Source: a virus. Taken from it: a stretch of 34,389 nt of DNA. Within the stretch, counting starts at the first letter, position 1. The number at the start of each line of letters is the position of its first letter. A model generated the notes under the pieces. That model was not told the origin of the DNA, searched no databases, and saw only the letters and a list, made by a program, of their open reading frames with translations. Both the position numbers and the translations under genes were made by a program. The stretch covers positions 1 through 34,389 of IMG/VR virus record IMGVR_UViG_3300018018_000022; one strand, 5' to 3'. This document shows, piece after piece, positions 1-7,491 of the stretch.

Positions 1-353
1 AAGTCTGAAGTCTCGGACCACTTTGTGGGGTTCCAAGGCCCAGGGAGAGAGTTGACTTCAGTCGCTTCAGTTACTCCACTCAAATCAGAAAAGCGCCCGG
101 CGCAGCGGTCAAGGACCGGATAAGACGCTCTGGTCCCCTATAATTACAACCCCCTCCCTACTAAAGTAGAATAGAGTAATTAGAGTATATAGGGTTGTAG
201 GGGAAAGATTTGACTCTGGGCTGACTCTACCAGACTTCGACCTATAATAAAATCTCACTGACCGGGCTGGATTTTCCTTTGCTCCCCACCAGCTGTAGTG
301 TATACTATGGGTAGAGCGATGGTGCTCGGGTGAGTATTGAGAGGTGGTGTAAT
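1..353. other. Leader region without a supported gene
   Basis: No convincing gene is seen here. A long open frame on the minus strand is shared with other promoter copies and looks like a shadow. The stretch is more AT-rich than its surroundings from about 135 to 200. It has a weak inverted repeat, TACAACCC near 145 and GGGTTGTA near 191. Its 3' end carries the first copy of the recurrent promoter cassette. Several TATAAT-like hexamers (139-144, 243-248) lack a good -35 partner. Confidence 0.5.
240..306 (+). promoter_or_regulatory. Recurrent phage promoter, copy 1
   Basis: The -35-like TTTGCT (278-283) and -10 TATACT (301-306) are 17 nt apart. An upstream box at 240-260, ACCTATAATAAAATCTCACTG-like, is shared with the copies at 2335 and 30213. 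The first gene with a good ribosome site starts at 354. The arrangement is sigma70-like, so a host or phage sigma factor could read it. Confidence 0.7.
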
Positions 354-557
354 ATGTTGACTGAACCGAAATATGCCGTAAGTGTTGAGCCAACCTCGAT
401 GCGGGGGTATAGTTTACTCATCCTCCACAAGCCGAATGACCCTGAGTGGAGTCCGACCCTTAGTCAGCAAATGCCAACTGAGGTGGCTGAGTGGGTTAAG
501 GGCCTGGCTGCCATCGAGGCTGAGTTCATGAGACACCTGGGGAGGACACAGGCATGA
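354..557 (+). CDS. Small hypothetical protein, 67 aa
   Basis: I do not recognise this protein. The start at ATG 354 is preferred because GAGGTGGTG (341-349) lies just upstream. A longer GTG start at 330 would put the ribosome site inside the gene. The product is soluble and mixed in charge, with a C-terminal part (EVAEWVKGLAAIEAEFMRHL) that reads as an amphipathic helix. It is the first gene behind promoter copy 1 and is followed at once by promoter copy 2. It is probably an early accessory protein of unknown role. Confidence 0.6.
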   Translation: MLTEPKYAVSVEPTSMRGYSLLILHKPNDPEWSPTLSQQMPTEVAEWVKGLAAIEAEFMRHLGRTQA

Positions 558-562
558 GTCGT

Positions 563-591
563 TTTGTTTTCCACCAGTCGTAGCGTATACT
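563..591 (+). promoter_or_regulatory. Recurrent phage promoter, copy 2
   Basis: TTTGTT (563-568), a 17-nt spacer and TATACT (586-591) match the other copies, including the TCGTAGCG block just before the -10. It drives the DUF932 gene that starts at 621. Confidence 0.7.
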
Positions 592-620
592 TTGGACAGA
601 GCTTAGTGAAAGGGTTTGGG

Positions 621-1658
621 ATGAGTCATGACATTGAGGCAACCGACCATTTCGGTGAGGTGAGGCTGAATGGCCAGCGCGCCTGGCACGGCCTGGGAAT
701 CGAGATCGAGCCGGGTCTCAAAGTGTGGCCCGCGTTCGAGCGGATTGGGTTGAACTGGAAGACCGAACTCCTGCCGGTGTTCGCGACCTACAAGGGCGAG
801 GACGGCAGGGTGAAGCAGTTTAAGCTGCCGGAGACGATGGCTCACGTCCGGGCCGACACCAAACAGTTGTTGTCCATCGTCAGCTCCGGCTACAAACCGA
901 TCCAAAACAGGGAGATGGCCGAGTTCGCCGACGCCCTGGTCGAGGCGGAGCACGGCGTCATGGTGGAGACGGCCGGTAGCCTGCTCAGCGGCAAGGTGGT
1001 CTTCACCCTGGTCCGGCTGCCGCAGGACATCAAGGTGACCGACCAGGACATACTCCAGATGTACGTCCTACTCCGTAACAGCCACGACTGCTCCTCAGCG
1101 TTCCGCGCCTACCTGACGTCGGTCCGGGTCGTCTGCGCGAATACCCTTCGCCTGTCTGAAAGAGACCAGGCTCGCGGGATCGCCTGCCAGCACACGGGCG
1201 ACCTGAAGGGTAAGCTGGACGCGGCTCGCTACGCCCTGGGCATGGCGACGGAGGGTGCGAAGCGGTTCGAGTCACAGGTGCGGCTCCTGGTGGCGAAGCA
1301 CGTCTCCCAGGAGGACGTTGCCCGTTACCTCCGTGAGGTGTACGACAACACCTTCGGGATCATCCCGGAGCCGGACGGCGGTGACGGGAAGGCGCAGGCC
1401 CGATTTGAGCACCGGCTCGAGAAGCGGGATGCGCTCCTCGCTCGGTGGGAGCACAATTACCAGGCTGAGCACCAAACGCTCGAGGGCATCAAGGGTACGG
1501 CGTGGGCGCTGTACAACGCCGTGAGCGAGTGGCACGACCACGAGCGCGGTCGGGTCGGCCCGGTGCAGGAGTCCGACGTCCGCACGCACAGCAACGTCTT
1601 CGGTGTGTCCGACGCGGGCAAACAGGTGGCCTTCCAGAAGGCGCTCGCCCTGGTGTAG
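621..1658 (+). CDS. DUF932 / TIGR03299-type phage-plasmid protein
   Basis: This 345-residue protein matches the DUF932 family, often named phage/plasmid-like protein TIGR03299. Recognisable stretches are AWHGLG near the N-terminus, SGYKPIQN, VLLRNSHDCSSAF and VVCANTLRLS in the middle, and THSNVFGVSDAGK-like sequence at the end. The biochemical role of the family is not established. Members sit in phage and plasmid early regions. The start at ATG 621 is chosen because AAAGGG lies at 609-614; a frame open upstream runs through promoter copy 2 and is unlikely to be translated. A strong hairpin follows the stop codon. Confidence 0.85.
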   Translation: MSHDIEATDHFGEVRLNGQRAWHGLGIEIEPGLKVWPAFERIGLNWKTELLPVFATYKGEDGRVKQFKLPETMAHVRADTKQLLSIVSSGYKPIQNREMAEFADALVEAEHGVMVETAGSLLSGKVVFTLVRLPQDIKVTDQDILQMYVLLRNSHDCSSAFRAYLTSVRVVCANTLRLSERDQARGIACQHTGDLKGKLDAARYALGMATEGAKRFESQVRLLVAKHVSQEDVARYLREVYDNTFGIIPEPDGGDGKAQARFEHRLEKRDALLARWEHNYQAEHQTLEGIKGTAWALYNAVSEWHDHERGRVGPVQESDVRTHSNVFGVSDAGKQVAFQKALALV

Positions 1659-1663
1659 ATCCC

Positions 1664-1700
1664 AGGACGGTACGCTCGGCCTACCAAGACGTACCGTCCT
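1664..1700 (+). terminator. Perfect 11-bp hairpin after the DUF932 gene
   Basis: AGGACGGTACG (1664-1674) pairs fully with CGTACCGTCCT (1690-1700) around a 15-nt loop. It begins six bases after the DUF932 stop. There is no U-tract after it, so it may be an mRNA 3' end or processing hairpin, or an operator, rather than a classical Rho-independent terminator. Confidence 0.5.
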
Positions 1701-1714
1701 ATTGGAGATGAGTC

Positions 1715-2041
1715 ATGGATAACTATATGTGTGTGCGACTTGACCCGGAGTGGTACGTCATGTGCCTCGGTGAGCTGACCCACGAGGGTAGGCTAACCCA
1801 GGAGGAGATGATGAACCTGGTCTGTGAGACGGAGACCCCGGAGCAGCGAGTCTTTCGTGTAGGGACCTTGAGCACGATCTGGCAGTGCCAGGAGTGTGGT
1901 GTCCTGTGGGTTAAACCCAGTGGGTCCGACGTGGGGGTTTGCCCTGCCTGTGGTGGGAGGATGTGCATGAGGCCCTCTGCAGTGCGTGGGGTGGAGCAGG
2001 TAGACCTCGGTCTGGAGCTCCTGCTGGAGGCGCAGCGATGA
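1715..2041 (+). CDS. Zinc-ribbon protein, 108 aa
   Basis: The protein carries a central zinc ribbon with two CxxC pairs, CQEC and CPAC, about 17 residues apart (WQCQEC through CPACGG, roughly residues 57-80). Such ribbons bind nucleic acid or protein. I do not recognise the family beyond that. The start is ATG 1715, with GGAGATG at 1704-1710. Its stop codon overlaps the ATG of the next small gene, so the two are probably translated together. Confidence 0.65.
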   Translation: MDNYMCVRLDPEWYVMCLGELTHEGRLTQEEMMNLVCETETPEQRVFRVGTLSTIWQCQECGVLWVKPSGSDVGVCPACGGRMCMRPSAVRGVEQVDLGLELLLEAQR

Positions 2042-2136
2042 CACTCAACAAGGCAATGGCGCTGGCGGGTGACCGGCAGCCGGAGCGGGTCTTTCGGCAC
2101 CGACTACTCATGAAGGCCGTGAGGAGATCCACATGA
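2038..2136 (+). CDS. Small basic protein, 32 aa
   Basis: This short frame (MTLNKAMALAGDRQPERVF...) is linked by ATGA overlaps on both sides: its ATG overlaps the stop of the zinc-ribbon gene, and its TGA overlaps the start at 2133. That double coupling is the main support. The product is basic and has no motif that I recognise. Confidence 0.5.
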   Translation: MTLNKAMALAGDRQPERVFRHRLLMKAVRRST

Positions 2137-2333
2137 GCAATCAACATATCATAGAGTACTGCAACCACCGGAGCCAGTGCCGAGATAAGGGCTGCAAGGC
2201 GCTGGCCATCATTTCCAGACCGGACCCTGACGACGTCGCCTACGCCGACGCGGTCCACTGTGGCCGGTATAAGCCGGAGGAGGGGACCTGCGATGGCGGG
2301 ACGGAGGTGGTGCTGACGGGGGCGTGGAAGTAG
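2133..2333 (+). CDS. Cys-rich small protein, 66 aa
   Basis: The protein has cysteines at residues 10, 16, 21, 43 and 53, in a pattern (CNHRSQCRDKGC) that suggests a small metal-binding fold. A similar N-terminal pattern appears in the 43-residue protein at 8564. Function is unknown. AGGAGAT precedes the ATG. The stop codon abuts the upstream box of promoter copy 3. Confidence 0.6.
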   Translation: MSNQHIIEYCNHRSQCRDKGCKALAIISRPDPDDVAYADAVHCGRYKPEEGTCDGGTEVVLTGAWK

Positions 2334-2334
2334 G

Positions 2335-2400
2335 ACCGATAATGAAATCTCACTGCGGTTGTTGAATTTCTCTTTGCTTTTTCTGCCTATAGCGTATACT
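2335..2400 (+). promoter_or_regulatory. Recurrent phage promoter, copy 3
   Basis: The upstream box ACCGATAATGAAATCTCACT (from 2335) is nearly the same as in copies 1 and 6. TTTGCT (2373-2378) and TATACT (2395-2400) are 16 nt apart. The leader contains GGATGGTG just before ATG 2424. Confidence 0.75.
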
Positions 2401-2423
2401 ATAGGTAAAAAGGATGGTGAACT

Positions 2424-2741
2424 ATGGCAAAGGTAAACGTGAGACAGATCCTGAGCAACGCGGCTCATCCTGACGGGATCGGGAGGAATAAGGCCGGGAA
2501 CCTCGTTCTCCGGTGGGGGTATTACTACCGGACCCAGGCCGGCAGGATGGAGACCCACAAGGCGAACGTCGCACTGGCGATGAGGCAGGCGGGCATCCCG
2601 TTTGAGTTCGTGGGCGACGGTGACCACTTCGCCGCCTTCCGGGGCGGCGCTCCGCTGGCGAGACAGAGCCACACCTGGCTCGAGATTAAGGTCCTGGACG
2701 TCGTCGTTCCAGACGATCTCCACGACGCCGCCGAGAATTGA
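2424..2741 (+). CDS. Hypothetical protein, 105 aa
   Basis: I do not recognise this family. The protein is soluble, with a Gly/Arg-rich N-terminal half (GIGRNKAGNLVLRWGYYYR) and an acidic C-terminus. The YYR and FEFVGDGDHFAAFRGG segments look like beta strands of a small alpha/beta fold. It is the only gene between promoter copies 3 and 4, so it is probably made as a single-gene unit. Confidence 0.65.
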   Translation: MAKVNVRQILSNAAHPDGIGRNKAGNLVLRWGYYYRTQAGRMETHKANVALAMRQAGIPFEFVGDGDHFAAFRGGAPLARQSHTWLEIKVLDVVVPDDLHDAAEN

Positions 2742-2755
2742 GTGGAGATTCGGGT

Positions 2756-2784
2756 TTTGCTTTCTGCTGATCGTAGTGCATATT
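2756..2784 (+). promoter_or_regulatory. Recurrent phage promoter, copy 4 (weaker)
   Basis: TTTGCT (2756-2761), a 17-nt spacer and a poor -10, CATATT (2779-2784), align with the other copies over TCGTAGTG. The downstream AGAAAGGTGGTGA leader is the same as in copy 6. Confidence 0.55.
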
Positions 2785-2806
2785 TTAAGTAGAAAGGTGG
2801 TGATCT

Positions 2807-2950
2807 ATGAGTAACAGGACTATAGCGATCCTGGTCGGCTGGGCGGTGATGCTGGTGATCGGCTGCCTCTGCGTTAGGGCGGCTACGCGGATGGCTAATC
2901 AGATGGCGGATCGGCCGACGATCGAGCAGCAGCTGGCACAATTGAAGTGA
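2807..2950 (+). CDS. Small membrane protein, 47 aa
   Basis: A strong ribosome site, AAAGGTGGTGA, lies just before ATG 2807, and promoter copy 4 lies upstream. Residues 6-23 (IAILVGWAVMLVIGCLCV) form one hydrophobic membrane span; the C-terminal half is polar. Two cysteines lie in the span. It could be a small inner-membrane phage protein, for example for exclusion or lysis timing, but no family is recognised. Confidence 0.6.
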   Translation: MSNRTIAILVGWAVMLVIGCLCVRAATRMANQMADRPTIEQQLAQLK

Positions 2951-2958
2951 GGCGTAAC

Positions 2959-3051
2959 GTGGGATGGTGGAAAGACTACAGATTGTTCGACATCACCTCG
3001 GCGCGGGCCGTCTTCTGGCTGACCGTGGCGATATTTGTGGCGCTGTGTTGA
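2959..3051 (+). CDS. Tiny membrane protein, 30 aa
   Basis: A GTG start at 2959 follows GAGG with 6-nt spacing. The product has a polar head (MGWWKDYRLFD) and a single hydrophobic span (AVFWLTVAIFVALC). It follows another one-span protein by 8 nt. It is supported only by context and hydrophobicity. Confidence 0.4.
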   Translation: MGWWKDYRLFDITSARAVFWLTVAIFVALC

Positions 3052-3061
3052 TGGGTGATTT

Positions 3062-3433
3062 ATGATGACAAGAGAAGAAACAGAGCGGTTGGGAGAGCGA
3101 GTGAGGAAGATGCTTGATGGACCGCATGGCCGCTATGTTTGGGATGTTCGCGTCTGGGAGAACCTGGGATGGCACATCGCATGGGTGAACGGCGCGGTCA
3201 GCCTGCACTACGACGAATACAACCGGAGTGATAACCGTCGATTCTGGGCCATGGTTGGCGATGTCAGGAGCATGACAGGGAATGCCGAGCTCACCCCAAG
3301 GACGTGTAGGCGATTCGTGTCCCCGGTGGCTGCTGTCCGTGCGGCCTGTGACTACGCGATAGATCGGATCGAGGAATACTGGCGGCCGATCGAGTCCTCG
3401 GTTAGGGACGTTAGGGGGAGGATGGTGCGATGA
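3062..3433 (+). CDS. Hypothetical protein, 123 aa
   Basis: This protein has no recognised family. It begins with a charged helix (REETERLGERVRKML) followed by aromatic-rich strands and an Arg-rich C-terminal helix. Two adjacent ATGs (3062, 3065) could start it, and the ribosome site is weak. Its stop overlaps the next start as ATGA, which supports the end point and co-translation. Confidence 0.6.
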   Translation: MMTREETERLGERVRKMLDGPHGRYVWDVRVWENLGWHIAWVNGAVSLHYDEYNRSDNRRFWAMVGDVRSMTGNAELTPRTCRRFVSPVAAVRAACDYAIDRIEEYWRPIESSVRDVRGRMVR

Positions 3434-4047
3434 GGACTCCGTTTGAGGCAGCAAGAGATTTGGCGCGGGCCGCCGGAATGAAGCCGGTGATGTTTGCCGA
3501 GTACTGCAAGAAGCACGGCCTGATCAGGGACGACGAGCGAGTGTGCCACAAGTGCCTGGAGGTACACAAACTCGACTCCTTCAGGTTGAGGGAGCCGAAC
3601 AAGTGTAAGTCATGCCGAAACGAGGAGCGGCTGAGGTACCAGGCCAAGATCCAGGAGAGGACCCTCGACGCGGGGGCCTCCCGCCATGGTGCTCTGTGGG
3701 AGGAGTGGGAGGAGCAGTGGATCCTCGACCACCTGGCGGCGACGAACGAGGAGCTCGCCAAGAAGCTTGGCCGGCACTGGTACGCCGTGCGGAAGCACAA
3801 GGAGGACATGGGGATCGACCGGGCACCGAAGTCCCCGTTCCAGCCGACGCAGTTCCAGGAAGTGCGGACGAGCTCTGTCGCCGTAGTGACGATAGTCGCC
3901 CACGACGATCCTGACGACGAGCACTACGGGCTCCTCGTGGTGTACTGCAACTCACTTACCACGCAGGAGCAGATACAGAAATCATTCACCGAGCATCCGA
4001 TGTGCTCGGCGTTGTATGAGGAGTGGTTTAGGCGGGTGAGACCATGA
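3430..4047 (+). CDS. Zinc-finger plus Myb/SANT-like DNA-binding protein
   Basis: The 205-residue protein has a four-cysteine zinc knuckle (VCHKC and KCKSC, about residues 39-62) of the type found at the N-terminus of phage HNH proteins. A helix-turn-helix follows (EEWEEQWILDHLAATNEELA and KKLGRHWYAVRKHKEDMGI, about 88-128), which resembles the SANT/Myb-like domains of phage endonucleases and regulators. No HNH residues follow, so a DNA-binding regulator or a degenerate endonuclease are both possible. The start overlaps the previous stop (ATGA). Confidence 0.6.
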   Translation: MRTPFEAARDLARAAGMKPVMFAEYCKKHGLIRDDERVCHKCLEVHKLDSFRLREPNKCKSCRNEERLRYQAKIQERTLDAGASRHGALWEEWEEQWILDHLAATNEELAKKLGRHWYAVRKHKEDMGIDRAPKSPFQPTQFQEVRTSSVAVVTIVAHDDPDDEHYGLLVVYCNSLTTQEQIQKSFTEHPMCSALYEEWFRRVRP

Positions 4048-4097
4048 TGTCAGACCAGATCCTGTCCCTATCTCGCCTGAAGGGGTTGTTCCGATGA
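4044..4097 (+). CDS. Possible 17-aa leader peptide
   Basis: MMSDQILSLSRLKGLFR is encoded between two ATGA junctions: its ATG overlaps the stop of the zinc-finger gene, and its stop overlaps the ATG at 4094. It may serve only to carry ribosomes across the gap by translational coupling. No product evidence is available. Confidence 0.3.
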   Translation: MMSDQILSLSRLKGLFR

Positions 4098-4375
4098 GTC
4101 AGATAACACAGATGCTCGACCGGAAGCGAAATTATGACCGGAAACAGATAGCGTATCTGACTGTATTGGATCCAGACACTGATGGTATCTTGATCCAGTA
4201 CGAAGTGTGCAACCTGCTGCTGCGCAGGCCTCGCATCACGGTGACCTGCAGGACGGGGACGACTTTGGTGGCCGTCGCCGAGGCAATCCACGACGCTGGG
4301 TGGGAAGATGTGTGCTACCAACAGTGGCTTGTGGCGTGCGGCCAGCACCTGGTTGCAAAGGGAGAGCTGACGTAG
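4094..4375 (+). CDS. Hypothetical protein, 93 aa
   Basis: This protein is not recognised. It is a small, mixed alpha/beta-looking protein with several cysteines (VCNLLLR, VTCRTG, VCYQQWLVACG) that do not form a clear zinc pattern. GAAGGGG precedes the ATG. The stop at 4373-4375 is followed at once by the GTG of the next gene. Confidence 0.6.
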   Translation: MSQITQMLDRKRNYDRKQIAYLTVLDPDTDGILIQYEVCNLLLRRPRITVTCRTGTTLVAVAEAIHDAGWEDVCYQQWLVACGQHLVAKGELT

Positions 4376-4594
4376 GTGTCTGACGAGTCTGAGCGATTGT
4401 TCACCCAGTTCCTCGCTGCGGACAAGACAGTCCTTGGGACGAGTCATGGTGCTAAGGAGGCGCTGGCTGCGTATGATCGATACGCTGGCCAGTGTCGGGC
4501 TGACGGTGAGGTCTTCGACCTGGATGAGTGTGGGGAGGCATATAGACAGTGGTTATTGACCGTGAGAGGAGGTCGTGATGGTGAAACTCACTGA
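4376..4594 (+). CDS. Hypothetical acidic protein, 72 aa
   Basis: A GTG start directly follows the previous stop codon, with GGGAGAG about ten bases upstream. The product is mostly helical and acidic in its C-terminal half (GEVFDLDECGEAYRQWLL). It overlaps the metalloprotein gene at 4578 by 17 nt. No family is recognised. Confidence 0.55.
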   Translation: MSDESERLFTQFLAADKTVLGTSHGAKEALAAYDRYAGQCRADGEVFDLDECGEAYRQWLLTVRGGRDGETH

Positions 4595-4961
4595 GGGCCA
4601 ACTACGGAAACTCGCATCCTGGTGGATGGGTGAACTCAAGCTCGGCGACTGGACCGTTAAGCTCCAAATGGTCTCGCAGGCGGACATCGACGGCAGCGTG
4701 GCGAACTGCACGACAAACCTCTCGTTGGGGATGGCTACCGTGCGCATCAGCCGGTACGAGAGTCGGGCTGTGAAGGACCAACAGGACTGTGACATGGAGG
4801 TGGATCTGGTGCACGAGCTCCTCCACCTGCAGTTTGATGTGATAGATCGTTTCTGCAGTAAGAGCGGGATAACACCTCTCCAGAGCGACATAGCCCTGGA
4901 GCGCCCGATCAACGCCGTGGCGCGGGCGCTGGTGCACCTACGCCGGAAGGGAGGAAGATGA
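4578..4961 (+). CDS. Putative zinc metallopeptidase-like protein (HELLH)
   Basis: The 127-residue protein has an HExxH signature, DLVHELLHLQF, near residue 80. A helix with a conserved-looking Glu (ALERPINAVARALVHL) about 35 residues later could give the third ligand. This layout is common in small phage metalloproteins of unknown substrate. ATG 4578 is chosen over GTG 4575 because AGGAGG (4567-4572) is 5 nt from it. It is linked to the next gene by ATGA. A second HExxH protein is at 31473. Confidence 0.65.
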   Translation: MVKLTEGQLRKLASWWMGELKLGDWTVKLQMVSQADIDGSVANCTTNLSLGMATVRISRYESRAVKDQQDCDMEVDLVHELLHLQFDVIDRFCSKSGITPLQSDIALERPINAVARALVHLRRKGGR

Positions 4962-5248
4962 GCACTGTCGACGTGGTGATCGAGGTAGGGTACGTGGAGG
5001 TCCTCCTGCGGGAGGTGCCCTACACTGTAGACTACTCCGAGTGCAACCCAGGCCGAAGGACGCTGACCAACGGCGACCCAGGCTATCCGTCCTCGGGCGG
5101 CGCGGGAGTGATCATTTCGTGGTCCCCGAGGGAGGCCGCTGATATCGTGCGGGAAGAGATCAGGGAGCAGTACTATGGTCTATCAGTCGACCTACCATTT
5201 GCCCTCTTAGGTATCATCAGGGAAGAGGTGGAGAGGAAGGTGCTGTGA
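4958..5248 (+). CDS. Hypothetical protein, 96 aa
   Basis: The protein begins with a beta-rich segment (VDVVIEVGYVEVLLREVPYT), then a Gly/Pro-rich loop, then two helices ending in EEVERKVL. No family is recognised. It lies between the HELLH protein and the SNF2-type helicase. It overlaps both by 4 nt, so it may be part of the helicase's translation unit. Confidence 0.6.
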   Translation: MSTVDVVIEVGYVEVLLREVPYTVDYSECNPGRRTLTNGDPGYPSSGGAGVIISWSPREAADIVREEIREQYYGLSVDLPFALLGIIREEVERKVL

Positions 5249-6690
5249 CGTACGACTATAAGACAGAGCCGTTCAACCACCAGCACGAGGAGTTCATCCA
5301 CCACGCCGACGACGAGGCGCGCGGCCTCTTCTGGGAGATGGGGACAGGTAAGACGAAGACCGTAATAGACGAGGTCTCATATCTGTTCGAGGAGGGGAAG
5401 ATCGATGGTCTACTGGTTGTGGCTCCCAATGGTGTGCACCGTAACTGGGTATCCGACGAGCTACCTACCCACATGCCTGATCGAGTACTCGCCCGTACCG
5501 CCTGCCACATATGGTACTCCACTGATTCAAAGAGACATAGGATATCTTTTGAATCAGTGCTGAATCACCGGGGGCTGTCAATTCTGGTCATGTCCTATGA
5601 CGCGGTCATGACCACCAGAGGATGTAAGGCCTGGAAGGAGTTCCTGAAGAAGAGGCGGTGCCTCTACGTGCTGGACGAGTCGCAGCGCATCAAGAATCCA
5701 GGCGCTAAGCGGTCCAGGAGGATCGTCGGTTCGCACATGGCTGCACCCTACCGTCGCTGCCTGTCGGGGACGCCGATAGCCAACTCACCGTTTGACTTCT
5801 ACAACCAGGCTCGGTTCCTCGATCCAGAAGTCTGGGTCCCTTTTGGGATCTCAGATTTTGGGTCGTTCAAAGCGTACTTCGGTATCTGGGAGACCTGGGC
5901 CACGCGGACTGGGCAGAATTACCCGAAGTGTATAGCCTACCGGAACATCGAAGTCCTGAGCCGATTGATGAGCGAGTTAGGTTCACGAGTCACGAAGGAA
6001 GAGGTCCTCGACCTCCCGCCGAAGCTCTACAGCAAGCGGCACTTCGACCTGTCTCTGCAGCAGGCGGAGCTCTACGGACGGATGAAGGAGGAGGTTATCC
6101 TCGAGCTGGAGACCGGTCAGCTCACGACGATGCTCGCGATCGTCCGGCTGCTCCGATTCCAGCAGATCACCTGCGGGTATCTACCAGAATCTGATGAGAA
6201 TCGGACTCTGGTAGATATACCGGGTGGCAACCCTCGGCTCGACCTACTCGTCGAGACCTGCGAGGACCTCAACCAGAAGGCGATCATCTGGTGCCGGTTC
6301 CGTCGGGACATTGAACTCATCCACGAACACCCATTTTTCAAGGAAAAATGTGTAATCGCGGATGGCTCAGTCACCGGCGAATCTCGAAGTCGAAACCTCG
6401 ACGCCTTCCAGAAGGGCGACGTCCAATTCCTCCTGGGCAATCCAGCAGCCATCGGGGTTGGGGTCACGCTCCATGCGGCGAAGACCGTGATCTATTACAG
6501 CAACTCCTTCAGCGCGGAGCAGCGATGGCAGTCAGAGGACCGGGCGCACCGCATTGGTCAGGATCAGCCAGTGAATTACATTGATTTGATGGCCGCTGGA
6601 ACGGTGGATGAAAAAATCATAGCTTCTCTGAGAAGCAAGGCTGATATCGCCAGCCAGATCACTGGCGATAACATCAAGGAATGGATTTAG
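5245..6690 (+). CDS. SNF2-family DEAD-like helicase/translocase
   Basis: A 481-residue ATP-dependent dsDNA translocase of the SNF2-like superfamily 2. The Walker A motif is EMGTGKT (31-37) and motif II is VLDESQ (142-147). LSGTPIANSP is motif III, and the QSEDRAHRIGQDQPV stretch near the C-terminus is motif VI. The length is that of a minimal phage SNF2 core without extra domains. Phage versions act in replication or recombination. The GTG start overlaps the previous stop (GTGA). The gene contains several inverted repeats inside its frame and is locally AT-richer around them. Confidence 0.9.
   Translation: MTYDYKTEPFNHQHEEFIHHADDEARGLFWEMGTGKTKTVIDEVSYLFEEGKIDGLLVVAPNGVHRNWVSDELPTHMPDRVLARTACHIWYSTDSKRHRISFESVLNHRGLSILVMSYDAVMTTRGCKAWKEFLKKRRCLYVLDESQRIKNPGAKRSRRIVGSHMAAPYRRCLSGTPIANSPFDFYNQARFLDPEVWVPFGISDFGSFKAYFGIWETWATRTGQNYPKCIAYRNIEVLSRLMSELGSRVTKEEVLDLPPKLYSKRHFDLSLQQAELYGRMKEEVILELETGQLTTMLAIVRLLRFQQITCGYLPESDENRTLVDIPGGNPRLDLLVETCEDLNQKAIIWCRFRRDIELIHEHPFFKEKCVIADGSVTGESRSRNLDAFQKGDVQFLLGNPAAIGVGVTLHAAKTVIYYSNSFSAEQRWQSEDRAHRIGQDQPVNYIDLMAAGTVDEKIIASLRSKADIASQITGDNIKEWI
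5520..5559 (+). repeat. Intragenic inverted repeat in the SNF2 gene, 12 bp
   Basis: CACTGATTCAAA (5520-5531) and TTTGAATCAGTG (5548-5559) are exact inverses around a 16-nt loop, with both arms inside the reading frame. Confidence 0.8.
6178..6217 (+). repeat. Intragenic inverted repeat in the SNF2 gene, 11 bp
   Basis: TATCTACCAGA (6178-6188) and TCTGGTAGATA (6207-6217) are exact inverses around 18 nt. A smaller exact hairpin, CATTTTTC/GAAAAATG with a 3-nt loop, lies at 6332-6350. Confidence 0.75.
6645..6670 (+). repeat. Intragenic inverted repeat near the SNF2 3' end, 9 bp
   Basis: TATCGCCAG (6645-6653) and CTGGCGATA (6662-6670) are exact inverses with an 8-nt loop. A GCTTCT/AGAAGC hairpin lies just before it at 6622-6636. 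Confidence 0.65.
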
Positions 6691-6762
6691 AGGCGGCTGC
6701 GAGCGAACTAACTTCTCTTGGACAATGATTCAGATACAGTTGGGTAGAATTAAGGGTGGCAT

Positions 6763-7425
6763 ATGGGCTCTGATCCGTTCGAAGGTTTCCGCACTGAAGA
6801 GACTCCCGATGATGACGCGTTTGCTCGCCTCGCTGAGATGGTCAGTAATCTTGATGAGGCTGAGAAGGAGGTCTTAGGTGCAGAAACCGTGCTTAAGATT
6901 GCCCAGGAGCGTGAGAGGCAGATTAGGGAGCATGACCTCCCTGAGTATATGACCTCCTTGGGTTTAGAGACGTTCAGGACGACTGATGGGCTTACGGTCG
7001 AGGTGAAGACGAAGATCCGCGCGTCGATCGGGGAGCGGAAGGGTGAGGCGTTCGTATGGCTGATCACCCACGGCCATGGTGCCCTAATCAAGAGGACGGT
7101 GGAGGTGGCCTTTAACGGGGGTCAGGAGAAGCTGGCTGAGGACCTCTGCCTGCAACTGAGCCAGCAGGATAATGCGGGGGTCCGGCAAAATATGAAGGTG
7201 GAGCCTGCGACGCTGACCGCGTGGGTGGGAAGCCAACTGGAGAATGGTAACCCGATTCCGATGGATCTCTTTGGGGTCTTTGAGCAGAGATACGCGAGTA
7301 TTAAGAGAGAGAGAAGAATGAGTGAGCAGGTACACTGCAATCTGCCAGAGGGGTCTAAGTCCCTCTGTGGGATACCGGTTGAATCCCTTCTGGGGTGCAC
7401 TTCTCGTAGTGCCCCGCAGAAGTGA
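6763..7425 (+). CDS. Conserved phage protein of recombination/replication regions, 220 aa
   Basis: The first 180 residues resemble a family common beside phage ssDNA-binding proteins. They have a heptad-rich N-terminal helix (LDEAEKEVLGAETVLKIAQE), then TSLGLETFRTTDGLTVEVKT, THGHGALIKRTV and a terminal PMDLFGVFEQRYASIK block. The function is not established. The final 36 or so residues lie beyond where I expect the family to end, and they are encoded by a strongly structured segment. The start at ATG 6763 has AAGGGTGG upstream. An internal ATG at 7318 is also possible. Confidence 0.7.
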   Translation: MGSDPFEGFRTEETPDDDAFARLAEMVSNLDEAEKEVLGAETVLKIAQERERQIREHDLPEYMTSLGLETFRTTDGLTVEVKTKIRASIGERKGEAFVWLITHGHGALIKRTVEVAFNGGQEKLAEDLCLQLSQQDNAGVRQNMKVEPATLTAWVGSQLENGNPIPMDLFGVFEQRYASIKRERRMSEQVHCNLPEGSKSLCGIPVESLLGCTSRSAPQK

Positions 7426-7430
7426 TTCAA
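7379..7430 (+). repeat. Long hairpin across a stop codon
   Basis: Positions 7379-7400 and 7409-7430 pair at 19 of 22 positions around an 8-nt loop. The stop codon of the gene starting at 6763 (7423-7425) lies in the right arm. A second hairpin, CAGAGGG/CCCTCTG, lies at 7346-7367, and a third, CGTGC/GCACG, at 7436-7457. Together they may form an mRNA end or processing structure. Confidence 0.7.
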
Positions 7431-7491
7431 GTCACCGTGCAAATGCGTCGGGGCACGTAAAAGAGCTCGCCGCGATTTTGGAGGTTGAACT

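Noticed and set aside
109-393. Open frame of 94 codons on the minus strand
   Set aside because: It reads across the promoter cassette, and a related minus frame appears at copy 6 (near 30250). It has no ribosome site and an unlikely composition.
6691-6762. Possible promoter between the SNF2 gene and the next gene (TTGGAC, TAGAAT)
   Set aside because: The spacing is 21 nt and neither box matches the recurrent family, so support is too weak.
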